A stretch of DNA of 64,000 nucleotides from the NCBI GenBank assembly GCA_963920635.1, contig OY987303.1:55985223-56049222 (forward strand), in the 5' to 3' direction. The notes under the pieces are model-generated. The model searched no databases. It was not told the origin of the DNA and worked only from the letters and a program-made list of their open reading frames with translations. Shown here piece by piece: positions 24,882 through 34,593 of the stretch; the first letter of the stretch is position 1, and the number at the start of each line of letters is the position of its first letter. Source of the stretch: Pseudeuparius sepicola (Eukaryota; Arthropoda; Insecta; Coleoptera; Anthribidae). Position numbers and translations under genes: made by a program.

Positions 24882-25992
24882 CACGGGCGTAGCCAGGATT
24901 TAGTTTTGGGGGGGGTTTAGTTTGAGAAGTAAATAAAACAACAAAAATATACTTACATGAAATTTAATATCTATATATTCATCCGAAAAACTACGACATA
25001 TTTATAAAGTTCTTAACTTTAAATGAAATGGATAAATTAATTTCGTTCCTCTGCGCTAAATCTAAAACCATTAAAGAAGAAATCTTCGGCTTTTTCTTTT
25101 AAATATATCCACTACTTCATCTGCATGAATTTCTGTTCCATAGTGAATGTTCATTAGAGCCAAACCATTAAGTCTGTTTTCACTTGTAGTGTTTCGTAAA
25201 TAGTTTTTCAGTCTCCTTAGGCTCGAGAAAGACCTTTCTGGGGTAGCAGTGGATACAGGAATGGTAGCCAAGATTTGTAGTAATGTGTAAATATTAGGAT
25301 AAAGGTTTTTATCGCACATATCTAGGCATTCCAAACTAGATTTCGGGGTAGGCAGTCTTCTTATCAGCATGCAAGGTAGCTGAAGCTTTGATAGCTAAAT
25401 CCAAATTTGTTTCTTTATTAGAAACCCCTTGACCTTGACTACACCACTTTTTCCAGTAGTCCATACCTTTAGGTTTATCACCCTTCCTTTTTTTCCCCTC
25501 CATTTTTCGACAGTAATAATGATTCACGTATCTATCCTTAACAAGGTCATCGAATAACAGCGCACTAAAATTACTCACTTACACGGTACACTTAATTCTC
25601 TTCACTATTCGTTCACCACTTTTCACTTTTATTCGCTTCGAGTTCGCATGGAACAATACTGCCGTAAGCGCGGTCACGTGCCGCGGCGCCGCTTATATAG
25701 CAGCCCAGTAGCCGTCCAGAAACTTCCACAAAGTTCCGCTCATTTCGACCGAGGGGCGTGGCGAATAATCGAGAAACAACGCAAAGTGTCCCTACAATAC
25801 AAAATAGTTCGGCTGCAACTGCGTCTGCCTCTCGTCAAAAGATGGCGCTAGGCACTACTATTACTACATATATTCAAACGTAATAATAATTTAACTCTTC
25901 ACTCCTCGTATTTTTTCGGTATAATATTAGGTAATATTTTGCTTCTTTCGGGGGGTTGAACCCCCGAAACCCCCCCCTTGGCTACGCCCGTG
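24882..25992 (-). mobile_element. hAT element copy 2 (CACGGGCGTAGCC ends)
   Basis: Perfect 13-bp inverted ends enclose 1111 bp, flanked by the perfect 8-bp duplication TATAAAAC (24874-24881 and 25993-26000). Orientation is opposite to copy 1. On the minus strand, a TATATAAG box near 25692-25700 precedes the transposase frames. The intact TSD shows a recent insertion. Its right boundary is only about 200 bases upstream of the CBM39 start codon. Confidence 0.95.
25071..25578 (-). pseudogene. Internally deleted hAT transposase
   Basis: Two overlapping minus-strand frames are present. The first (25578-25336, about 80 codons) encodes an N-terminal piece containing DLVKDRYVNHYYCRKMEGKK and ends at YPEI. 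The second (25370-25071) encodes the hAT dimerisation motif LLQILATIPVSTATPERSFS and LRRLKNYLRN. Together they fuse the two termini of a hAT protein with the BED finger and most of the catalytic core missing, and they are out of frame with each other. It is a non-autonomous derivative that probably needs a full-length relative elsewhere. Confidence 0.85.
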
Positions 25993-26014
25993 TATAAAAC
26001 CGATAATTATAAAT

Positions 26015-26024
26015 AGGAATTTCC
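26015..26024. promoter_or_regulatory. kappaB-like motif upstream of CBM39 gene
   Basis: AGGAATTTCC matches an insect Rel/NF-kappaB site (GGGAATTTCC type) at all but the first base. It lies about 170 bases upstream of the CBM39 ATG, between the hAT insertion and the gene. GATA motifs (TTATCT) follow at 26053-26058 and 26132-26137. Paired kappaB and GATA sites are typical of induced insect immune genes. A single motif can occur by chance. Confidence 0.45.
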
Positions 26025-26194
26025 AGCGCAGGTCAACGTAATGTCAAGATATTTATCTTTACCCGGGAACACCGCAGAATTATTGGAGCGACGTATTTCT
26101 TTAAATTCATCCTCGTACTGTACAAATCAATTTATCTTCTAGCAAATTTCTCACTAGTCATTGAGGAGAATTAGTAGCAAACAAATCCTCAACC

Positions 26195-26611
26195 ATGTCT
26201 GTTGTAGTACCACTAATATTAACATCGATTTGCCTACGTGTTGCTTCGGCAATTTACTCGGTACCAAATCCGAAAATCCAAATATACGAAAAGGGCTTCA
26301 CGGTGAGCATACCGGACGATGCGGGCATAACGGTGTTCGCCTTTCACGGAAACATCAACAGGCATATGAAAGGCTTGGAGGCCGGTCAGTTTTCGAGGGA
26401 CGTGCTAGTGAGAACGAATGACAAGTGGGTGTTCACGGATTTCGATAGCGAGATGAAGACAGGCGATGTGATCTACTATTGGCTGTTTGTTATAAAGGAC
26501 GGCTTGGGGTACAGATATGATAATGGAGTGTACATTGTGCATGGTAACTATCGATTAATTAAGTTTGATTTGAATACCACAATTAAATTGTCAACTAACT
26601 GCGTAATCTAG
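26195..26611 (+). CDS. Secreted CBM39 beta-glucan recognition protein (GNBP-like)
   Basis: This 138-residue frame starts with a signal peptide (residues 1-19, cleavage expected after VASA), followed directly by a carbohydrate-binding module family 39 domain (about residues 20-117). Diagnostic blocks are PKIQIYEKGFTVSIPDD, GITVFAFHGNIN, GLEAGQFSRDV and GDVIYYWLFVIKDGLGYRYDN. CBM39 is the N-terminal domain of insect GNBP/betaGRP proteins, which bind beta-1,3-glucan in hemolymph and feed the prophenoloxidase and Toll pathways. Full GNBPs have a further C-terminal glucanase-like domain, which is absent here and not found downstream in the window. A possible splice donor (CATG|GTAACT at 26544) lies just after the domain, so the last residues (NYRLIKFDLN...) may be intron read-through, or the protein may be a true single-domain form. 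The ATG at 26195 is the first in frame. Confident as CBM39; gene completeness uncertain. Confidence 0.88.
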   Translation: MSVVVPLILTSICLRVASAIYSVPNPKIQIYEKGFTVSIPDDAGITVFAFHGNINRHMKGLEAGQFSRDVLVRTNDKWVFTDFDSEMKTGDVIYYWLFVIKDGLGYRYDNGVYIVHGNYRLIKFDLNTTIKLSTNCVI

Positions 26612-26845
26612 CTGGGGAAGATTGTTATCTTAGAGGAGATACCGTGTTATTTAAACAAATAGTGAGTGCAGAAGGTTATACTCCTTTTAACCCAATTCGC
26701 CGACATACTGTATGATGTAGTGGCAATAGTTTAGATATCTTTTATTTTGATAAAAGCTGGATATATTTAATATTTGATTTTAAGTAGGTATGGAATAGTT
26801 TTATTTAAAAAAAGTTGTTTTTTTATCTATTGCCTTCCTATATGT
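26612..26845. other. Downstream flank of the CBM39 gene
   Basis: AT-rich. I found no AATAAA within 230 bases of the stop, which leaves open that the transcript is spliced to a distant exon. Confidence 0.3.
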
Positions 26846-26846
26846 A

Positions 26847-27716
26847 CAATGTGGTCATTTAAGTGTGCAACATATCTTGTTTTTTTATTAATTGCACAAC
26901 GAAAATACAAATATTCCCGAAAGTTGGTGGTGCATGTTCGATAAACATATTAGGCGCACTTAGAATGGTTGCAAGTCATGCAGCAAACAGGGTAGGTCAA
27001 AAAATATAAAGTAAAGTACCCTTATTTCAGAAAATTCAGCAAAATGTTATTAAGAAAAGTTGTCAAGAATTAAAAGTTATGCCTAAATACCTAAACATGG
27101 CCTCCTATGAAAAATAAATATATTTTTTTGAAAATCGTTAATAATTTCCTAAAAATTTTGTTTTAATATTCACCCTAAAAAATTTCATATATCAATCAAA
27201 ATTATATCAATTTCGCATAACTTTGTTCAAATTCAAGCATATTTGTAAAATTAACTTAGATTTTTAATTTTTTAGGGAATCAATAACTTCATGTTTGTTG
27301 CAACGATATTAAACAAAACTAAAATTTCGCAAAAATTCTTCTGAACAAGGTAAAGCATTAGTAATGATAATGTGTATATTAAAAATCTTTCATTTAAGGT
27401 GCAAAATTTTTATTTTAAATGTTTATTAAGAAACTGTGGAAATTAATTGACGAAAATTTTTTTTTCTTAGGAAGCTATATTTTGGTATTTAGACATAGCT
27501 TTTAATTCTACACAACTTTTCTCCATAACCTTTTGCTGAATTTTTTGAAATAAAGGTATTTTTTGACCTATCCTGTATGCTGTTTAACTTGCAACCATTC
27601 TAAGTGAACCTAATATGATTATTGAACATGCATCAACTTTCGGCAATGTCTGTATTTTGGTTGTGCAATTAATAAAAAAAACTTCCCATATGTTGCACAC
27701 TTAAATGACCACACTG
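26847..27716. mobile_element. 870-bp foldback with CAATGTGGTCATTTAAG ends
   Basis: The left CAATGTGGTCATTTAAGTGT and right ACACTTAAATGACCACACTG termini are inverted and flanked by TA (26845-26846 and 27717-27718). Long arms meet in the AT-rich centre. No transposase. Confidence 0.85.
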
Positions 27717-27718
27717 TA

Positions 27719-28535
27719 TACAGCCTTAAGTACTAACTCAACATTTTCTTTAAAATTGCTTTGATATTTTTATTGCAGGAAATAATAAAATAATATATAA
27801 TGGCAATTAAGCCTTGTTTAGAATATGCCTTTATTACTGTCGAATTTATATAATTATTATGTTATTGAGCTCATAACATTTTTGGGTTAAGGGTTTATCA
27901 GAATTAAACTAGATTTCAATAAAAGTGAATATTCATTTTCTGGCACATTTCGACTGAATTTTACAATTTTTTCATAGCACCATTTAGCGGCAAATTATAA
28001 TTTGATGCATTTTTCGCATCTGGTATCAATGTAAATGAAGTAAAACATATTATGCTGACCTCATATAGCACATTTTATTATTCCACTTGTTATTGACGTA
28101 CAAATTACATTTTATGTGGTTTTCCAAGACAGTAAACAATTTTCTATGGGGTGTTTCGCAAACTACAGATACCGGGTATTAAATTTTTATAAACGAATAA
28201 TTATTGATAGCTACGGTACTTTTTAAAAAACCTATTTTGTTGAAATTTGGAGCTGAATGAAATTGAATAAAATTTGTTGATGTTTGAAATATCCAGCTCA
28301 AACGTGTTTTTTTGTGAAGAGATGTTTGCGATTTTCGAAGTGCCCTTCAAAAGATTTGTATCCTGGAATTTTTTTTATTAATGATTTTTTTTGAAATTTA
28401 ATTTTGGCTTTACCAAAATGACGTGATTCGCTATAAATCCATAATGTCAAATATTTTTTAAAAAGTCGTTCAATTTATCACTTTACAATAGTGTACTGAA
28501 TTTAATCACTGTATTAAAATATCTAGTTTTTCATT
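27719..28535. other. AT-rich DNA with one possible solo terminus
   Basis: GGGGTGTTTCGCAAACTACAG near 28148 resembles a foldback terminus, without a partner. No gene seen. Confidence 0.3.
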
Positions 28536-28539
28536 TAAA

Positions 28540-29010
28540 AGAGATTTAAATACTTCAAAACGATCTTAAATCAATTTGGGAAACTTGAATATCTAAAAAA
28601 CGACTTAAATGTTTTGTCTGTGTGTGACTTAAATTATTTTAAATGATTTAAATTCATCATTTATAATGATTTAAGTCACTTTACAAATCAATTAGAACTA
28701 TTTAAAATGGTTTGGAATGATTTTAATAATTCTAAATGATTTGCTTTCATTATAATAATAATGACTCTAAATCATTTAGATCTTAAATCTTTATTATCAA
28801 TGTAAATCATTTTGAGTTATTTAATTTCTTTGTGGATTTAAATCATGCTTAATGATTAATTCTTAACGAATAATTCCTAATGAATAATTACTAATGAATA
28901 ATTCTCAATTAATTATTATTGATGATTTTAATCATTTACATGTTCATAAATCTTTTGAAAAATAATTAATAGCAGGATAAACCATTTGAACACGAAGACT
29001 TCGATTTAAA
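28540..29010. repeat. Cryptic repeat of TTTAAATGATTTAAAT motifs
   Basis: Many variants of ATGATTTAAATCAT in both orientations fill about 450 bases. A short direct array AATAATTCCTAATG/AATAATTACTAATG lies near 28868-28905. It resembles in style the TCAAG and GAATAC elements elsewhere in the window, but no ends or TSD were found. Confidence 0.5.
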
Positions 29011-30314
29011 TCATTTGAAAAAAAAATTAATGAAATGATCTTTGACCTTTGATTTCAATACTTTTGTAGGAACTGTCAGAAAACTGCGACGTTTTTTTTT
29101 ATTGAATTAAGGCTGTATCCTATAGTGTTGAACGGTGTTTGGTACAGTTAAAATTCAAAAATAATATTTGAGATTAATATTGTTATCATGTTTTCATTTC
29201 GCAGTACCATGGGTGAGACAATTTCATCATAGGAACAGTGAGACGTATTACTACCCATAGCTATGTCTCACTGTTCCCCCATATAATAGACAAATATCGC
29301 TTACATTTTTTTATACTTACCTGCAATGTGCTAAAAATTTAAAAGTTTTCAATTTAGTTTCAGATTTAAACCCATAAAATTGCATACGTATGTGTATAAT
29401 TATAAAATGTCAAGTGTAGTTTCAATTTGCTTTAGACTTTTAGAAGACAATAGTATTACTATGCTGCTTTTCACATAGGTTTGGGAATGATTTGGAAACA
29501 AAGTGTTATAAAATATTTTAAAAAAATTCATTGAATTTAGAATTATTGTAAAAAGCAAAAAAAGTGTCTCACTGTTACCCAGGTTCCCCTACAACTTTTT
29601 GAAATTTTAACAAGTACCTAATCCCATTTTGGTGATTAGTTTTTAGAAAATGTCATTTTTGATAGATAGCAAAAGCCATTTGGAAAACATGCTACCTTGA
29701 AACTTACAATTTTGCATTTTAAGTGCCATTATATCGAAAATGAAACATTTACCTGAGTGATGTATATGTATGAGGTAATATGCCACATAATAATGTATAG
29801 CAGGTATACCACATATAATAATGATACAGGTATTATTGCAATAAGGTTTGATATAGGTAGCCATTGAAAATTGTTTTCCTCGAAAAATTAGAAACATTCG
29901 CTTTAGATGTTATCTATTTTCTGGAGCTGATATACCCCTTTAGAGATCTCATTTTACTGCCATGCAAATTCGAATTCGCTGCTTTTTTCCATCCCACTAC
30001 ACTCCTCATAAAACAGCCTGAGACCCGCGTTTCCTAAACTCGGAAAAATATACCCGAAATATAAAACGAGGGGTGAATCTGTTCCAACCCTAAGAACAGC
30101 CGCTTTTTCTGATGGGTCCCTTCATTTATATCCCGAAAAATGTAATATTACAAGCGATATTTCATTTTAAACATGGGGAAATGCTCTAGAAATTAGGTAC
30201 GTAACATACAGACCGCCTTGTTGCCACTTTATCACATTTGTCACTTTTACGTTCCTCCCTTTTTGCACCAATTTGAATGTTTCCGTCCATTAAATTTCGT
30301 CTCCGTTTTTTTCA
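29011..30314. other. Upstream/intronic DNA of the 30315 exon
   Basis: A small hairpin of ACAGTGAGAC/GTCTCACTGT type lies at 29236-29275. From about 29930 the composition is more GC-balanced and ends in a strong polypyrimidine tract and AG at 30305-30315, consistent with an intron. Confidence 0.35.
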
Positions 30315-30315
30315 G

Positions 30316-30719
30316 AAATTCTCAAAGGGCGTCCCAGCAACTTTGAGTGGGAGAGACCGGGTGGCTTTTGCCTACACGACTTGGACCTTTTCAATCTAAC
30401 CAAAACTATAATCTCGTTACAAAACGAAGTGGAAAAATTGAGGGAAAGCAACGGGATACTTACAAGCATCATCGATAACAATAGCGAGAAACCACACGCT
30501 CTGAAGCTCACCGGAGTTCTCCCACCTTCTGAAGACAGCTTGCAGGTGGTTCAAGATATACTGGACGACAAGCTGGGGTTAAAAATAAAAATAGAACAGG
30601 CGAGACGAAACGACGATAGGACCATAACTTTCACAGTTCAAGAGTTAAAAGACAAAATAAGTGTTATTCAGAGTGCCAAGGAGAAGTTGAGGAATTCCAG
30701 AATAGGGCTTAGCTACTAA
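30316..30719 (+). CDS. Terminal exon, coiled-coil LINE ORF1-like protein
   Basis: A frame open through a consensus splice acceptor (CCGTTTTTTTCAG, ending 30315) runs without an ATG to a stop at 30717-30719, followed by AATAAA at 30836-30841. It therefore looks like a 3'-terminal exon; the initiating exon is not identified. The product begins ILKGRPSNFEWERPGG, continues into a predicted coiled coil (LTKTIISLQNEVEKLRESNG), then a segment LKLTGVLPPSEDSLQVVQDI...KLGLKI and ends SAKEKLRNSRIGLSY. This resembles the coiled-coil plus RNA-binding-like region of non-LTR retrotransposon ORF1 proteins and of host genes derived from them. I do not recognise a named gene. The alternative is a retroelement relic that happens to follow an acceptor-like site. 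Confidence 0.5.
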
Positions 30720-30835
30720 CAATATTTTGGTTACAATAGGAAAGTTTATTCTAATTGAATTTTCACATAAATTGCTAAAATCAGTGGATCATATTACAGT
30801 ACCAACATTATTATGTAACTTTCGTTGAAAGTGAA

Positions 30836-30841
30836 AATAAA
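30836..30841 (+). terminator. Polyadenylation signal AATAAA
   Basis: A canonical hexamer 117 bases after the stop codon of the 30316-30719 frame, followed by a T/G-containing stretch. Confidence 0.45.
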
Positions 30842-31124
30842 ATGTGGAAAAACCATTCGTTTCTACGTAACAATATTTTCAAAAAAATGCCCAAAGCTTC
30901 GCTGAGGAGAAGAACAATTCATAAAATAATAATAATTGTACATTGTAACATATCCCTCAGCTGAAAGTATTGCTAAACAAGGTTAGTTAGTTAGTCCGGC
31001 AACACTGCATAAAACCTAACCTTTACATTTTGTGGTTATAGCTACATTATTAGAAGACGCTTCCTGCACATAGTACCAAAAAATAAGAAAAACTATTGTG
31101 ACTTGATTTTGCATAACTTTTAAA
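30842..31124. other. No gene seen
   Basis: AT-rich spacer. Confidence 0.3.
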
Positions 31125-31126
31125 TA

Positions 31127-32027
31127 CAGTGTGTCCCAGGATTAGCGAATTTATAGGTGTAAATGACAAAAAAATTTTGAGTTGAAAATTGAGCTTCTGT
31201 GGTTCCGCCCTGCTTAGTTTGAAACTAATTTTTGACGTAATTTTACTTTCGAAAAATCAAGTACGCCTTGGAAATTTTGAAAATACTGATTTTGTACACT
31301 AGTAAAGTGCTACCTCTGTAACTTTTAAGACAAAATGTTATTAAAGAAAGTTGTCCAGAATGAAAAACTGAGTATCTGTGCCAAATTTCAATATCCTAGG
31401 CCTCCTTTGATTTTTGTCCCTTTTTTATTGGAAAAGTGGGAAAAAGTGACGTTTTGGTAAAAGATATTAAAAAATATTATTAAAGAAAGTTGTTCAGAAT
31501 TGGAAATTGTGTACCTATGCATTAAAATAAGTTTAATGCGGTAACTCTACCTACACAGACAATAGAAAAACCAAGCACACCTAATGATAAAATAACAGTC
31601 AAAAAATTAATGTAGCCGATTATTACTAAGTTTAGCATACGTACACAATTTTCAATTCTGAACAACTTTCATTAATAATATTTTGTAATATCTTTTACCA
31701 AAACGCCACTTTTTCCCACTTTTCCAATAAAAAAGGACAAAAATCAAAGGAGGCCTAGAATTTTGAAATTTTGCAAAAACAATCAGTTTTTCATTCCGAG
31801 CAACTTTCTTTAATAACATTTTGTCTTAAAAGCTACAGAGGGGGCACTTTACTAGTGTACAAAATCAGTATTTTCAAAATTTCCAAGGCGTACTTGATTT
31901 TTCGAAAGTAAAATTCTGTCAAAAATTAGTTTCAAACCAAGCAGGGCGGAGCCACAGAAGCTCAATTTTCAACTCGGATTTTTTTTGTCATTTACACCTA
32001 TAAATTCGCTAATTCTGGGACACACTG
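31127..32027. mobile_element. 901-bp foldback with CAGTGTGTCCCAGG ends
   Basis: CAGTGTGTCCCAGGATTAGC and its inverse ending CACACTG at 32027 are flanked by TA (31125-31126 and 32028-32029). The arms span nearly the whole length, with further sub-repeats (GTTGTCCAGAAT, TTTTTCCCACTTTTCCAATA) mirrored around the centre. No transposase. Confidence 0.9.
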
Positions 32028-32280
32028 TATATGCCATTGAATATAAGAAATACGCCCCCTATAGGCTCAATGCTAAACTAGTCTATGGGCCATGCCATTT
32101 TGTTGTTTTGTTCTAATACCTTATATAAATATATAGAAGACGACAAGAACAATGAACAAGAACAAAGAACAACGCAGTGTAGACCCAAGGCTAGCATTAG
32201 TCACATGGTGACGATGGTCCATATATTAGTTCGATAGTGCCTGTCGGGGCGTTGGCATCTTAAATTCAGTCGCGTATAGT
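32028..32280. mobile_element. Short TIR element, copy A (empty mariner site)
   Basis: About 250 bases from TATATGCCATTGAATATAAG to CTTAAATTCAGTCGCGTATA; the ends are imperfect inverted repeats of about 22 bases. Its sequence matches the two outer parts of 58394-61106, including CGCCCCCTATAGGCTC (about 32054-32069), which in the other copy is interrupted by a mariner. It abuts the foldback at 31127-32027 with no gap. Confidence 0.65.
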
Positions 32281-32890
32281 CATAATTTGTGCTATAGTAC
32301 TGAGCCTTGAAAATGTTATGTTTATTTCAGCCGAAAGATATGACCACGATACGATATGACATTAAAAAAAGTGCATTTCAAATTATGGCATTGTGTGAAT
32401 TAGGTTTTCATTTTTATGATTATTTATCGAGCAGCCTAATTAGATTCCACTCTGGTTTAAATCTTATAAAACCACAAAATTATTAATAAAGGAACCATTG
32501 AAATATACCAATATTCAAATTTGGCATCTAGTTTTTCAATCACAATGTATAATGAAAATCTATCAACTTTTGAATAACCAAATCTATTCTATTATTAAAT
32601 TCGGCAACGCTGCGATTCCCTCATTTGGCATCTGTATGTGAACCTAACCTATAATTTTGTTTGTAATTCAAGGAAAGTTGTTTGGAATTAAAAACTCAGT
32701 TCCTAGGTGTGCAACATTTCAAAAGCCTAGATCTACTTTCATTTTCTGCTGCTGAAAAATTAAAACGCACAATCACAATAGTTATTTACGTATCAAGGCA
32801 ATGAAGTCAGCCTTTTATGAATCATGTGGAATTTAGTTGCCGAGGCCTCTGGCAATCGGAAAAAAGTCTTATTAAATAAAAAAAAATAAT
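32281..32890. other. AT-rich DNA leading into a repeat, no gene
   Basis: Nothing recognised until about 32800, where a degraded inverted copy of the 49821-51107 repeat unit begins. Confidence 0.35.
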
Positions 32891-32895
32891 CATAA

Positions 32896-32961
32896 GGGAT
32901 CACCCGTCCATGAACCTACTGCGCGCGACGTTGCTTGACTTTGACGATCGCTCTACCTAGT
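32896..32961 (-). repeat. 5S rRNA-like segment (minus strand)
   Basis: Read on the minus strand: GATCGTCAAAGTCAAGCAAC, then GTCGCGCGCAGTAGGTTCAT and GGACGGGTGATCCC. This tracks the internal promoter half of eukaryotic 5S rRNA (AAGTTAAGCAACGTCGGGCG ... TTGGATGGGTGACC). The rest of 5S is too diverged to be a functional gene. The same segment lies at 50156-50242 and 50827-50913. Confidence 0.7.
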
Positions 32962-33640
32962 AATTCAATTCAATTCAACATCTCATCTCAACAGAAAAAC
33001 ATTTAATCGAAGAAAAACAAGAAAAAAATAAAAAAATCAAAGTAGGACTTACACCTTGAAATTTTGTACACCTAAGTAACTTTACACGCTGAACAAATTT
33101 TCTTTATAACTTTTTTCATTATCTCTACAAATAGAGGCAGTTTACTCTTAAGTTAATTAACGTTTTTTCAATTTTCTGGTCACCCAGTATAAGTAATGTT
33201 AACTTTTTTCATGCCAATCCTATTTTAAGAACAAGTTAAACTTTTTATCAAGAATGACTTTTTTTCGAAAAACGAAATATAAGAAACTTTACAAGAGTGC
33301 GGTACCCCATCTGGGGACACACTGTATACTGAAAGAATGCGCTGCTATATAGGTCCTATTTACAAACAAAACAATGCACTTTATCGTACTAAAAGGTAGA
33401 AGGAATTTGAAGAAGTTATATTGAGAAAAAATAAAGTTTTAGGGCATCTTTCAAAGGTAGCTTGTTAAATATTTACCTGTGAAACGAAATCACGGGCTCT
33501 TGCTTTTCACTTCTGCTTTTGCAACCAAACGCTGAACAATTCACCATCGTAAGAGTATATTTTCCCCTTAATCACTGTTACTTTTAATTCACAAATTCTC
33601 GAAATTAACTCACAACGTACTCGCTTTGTCTGCCACATAT
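32962..33640. other. AT-rich DNA with a solo foldback end
   Basis: GGGGACACACTGTATA at about 33313-33328 is a lone terminus of the CAGTGTGTCCC family. No gene seen. Confidence 0.35.
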
Positions 33641-34592
33641 AAAATGGCCGCCGTTCAAAACGAGGTAACAAAATCTACACGCGGCAGGGTAGGCAAGCGC
33701 GGTGTCCTCTCTATTTCTTTGTCTATTGTCTAAGGTACAGAGTGTTGTACAATGTACAGGCGTATAGTGTTATATATCGAGTTACAAGTCGAAGAAATTG
33801 TTTTTCGAATAAAAAATCTAACGTGGCCAATCTCTCCCCCCATATTTATATATTTTCCAGACACTTTTCCGAACCCGCAACAAATTTTCTTATATCCCCT
33901 TATCTCGCCCGCGCAAGTGGAGGCATCTCCCCCCAAGAAATTCCCCCCTACATGCGGGGCTCACCTCTGTTGGAAATTTCGCTTTATTAAAAAAAACTGC
34001 CATAGCAGGCGATGAACCGTGGAATTCAATTTTACCGTCTTTGCTCATTCATCTTGGGGTATCTCCCGGGCGCTGTCCTCCCGGGGGACCGCCCAGACAG
34101 GCTGTGGGGGGGGGGCTACCTGAGTGTTTTATTAATGCAGGGGATGCGGATATTATTGGGCGACCATGGTATTGTCGGGGAATTACACAGAAATCGAAAT
34201 GTAGCGGGAATTCTGATATATTTTTGCAGGCCAGGTCGTATTTAACTCATTAAATGTCACTTTGTCACCAGTGGCGGCTCGTGGGGGCTATATTTTAAGA
34301 AGAAAAAATACCATACTGGTGGACAATGAAATGGGCTTTTAATTTTTTTTATTGTTGGTACTTATATTACATTACAATAATAGGATCTAACTCTCATGTA
34401 AAAATCGATTAATTATAGAAAAATACTACGATTTTTCGTCGTGCCTCGTAACGCTAATTCTAGTTTGCCACAAAATTTTATAAAAAATTTAACAAAATAC
34501 TAACCTTAACTAAAAATGCCAGTTCTTTGGAACAATTAATGTGCCGAACAGAAAGCTCATGTTTTTATTTTTATTTTTTCATATACATATAT
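33641..34592. other. GC-mixed island; possible solo hAT terminus
   Basis: Pyrimidine-rich and GC-rich stretches (33640-34240) carry overlapping short ORFs without motifs. CAGTGGCGGCTCGTGGGGGC at about 34270 looks like a hAT terminus similar in style to the CAGTGGCGGATC element at 45593, but no partner end was found. Confidence 0.3.
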
Positions 34593-34593
34593 A

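Noticed and set aside
25648..25851. ORFs on the plus strand at the promoter side of hAT copies 2 and 3 (also 58023-58268)
   Set aside because: They lie antisense to the hAT 5' region and have no protein motif.
26161..26421. Overlapping ORF in another frame of the CBM39 gene
   Set aside because: Shadow frame; the 26195 frame contains the signal peptide and all CBM39 blocks.
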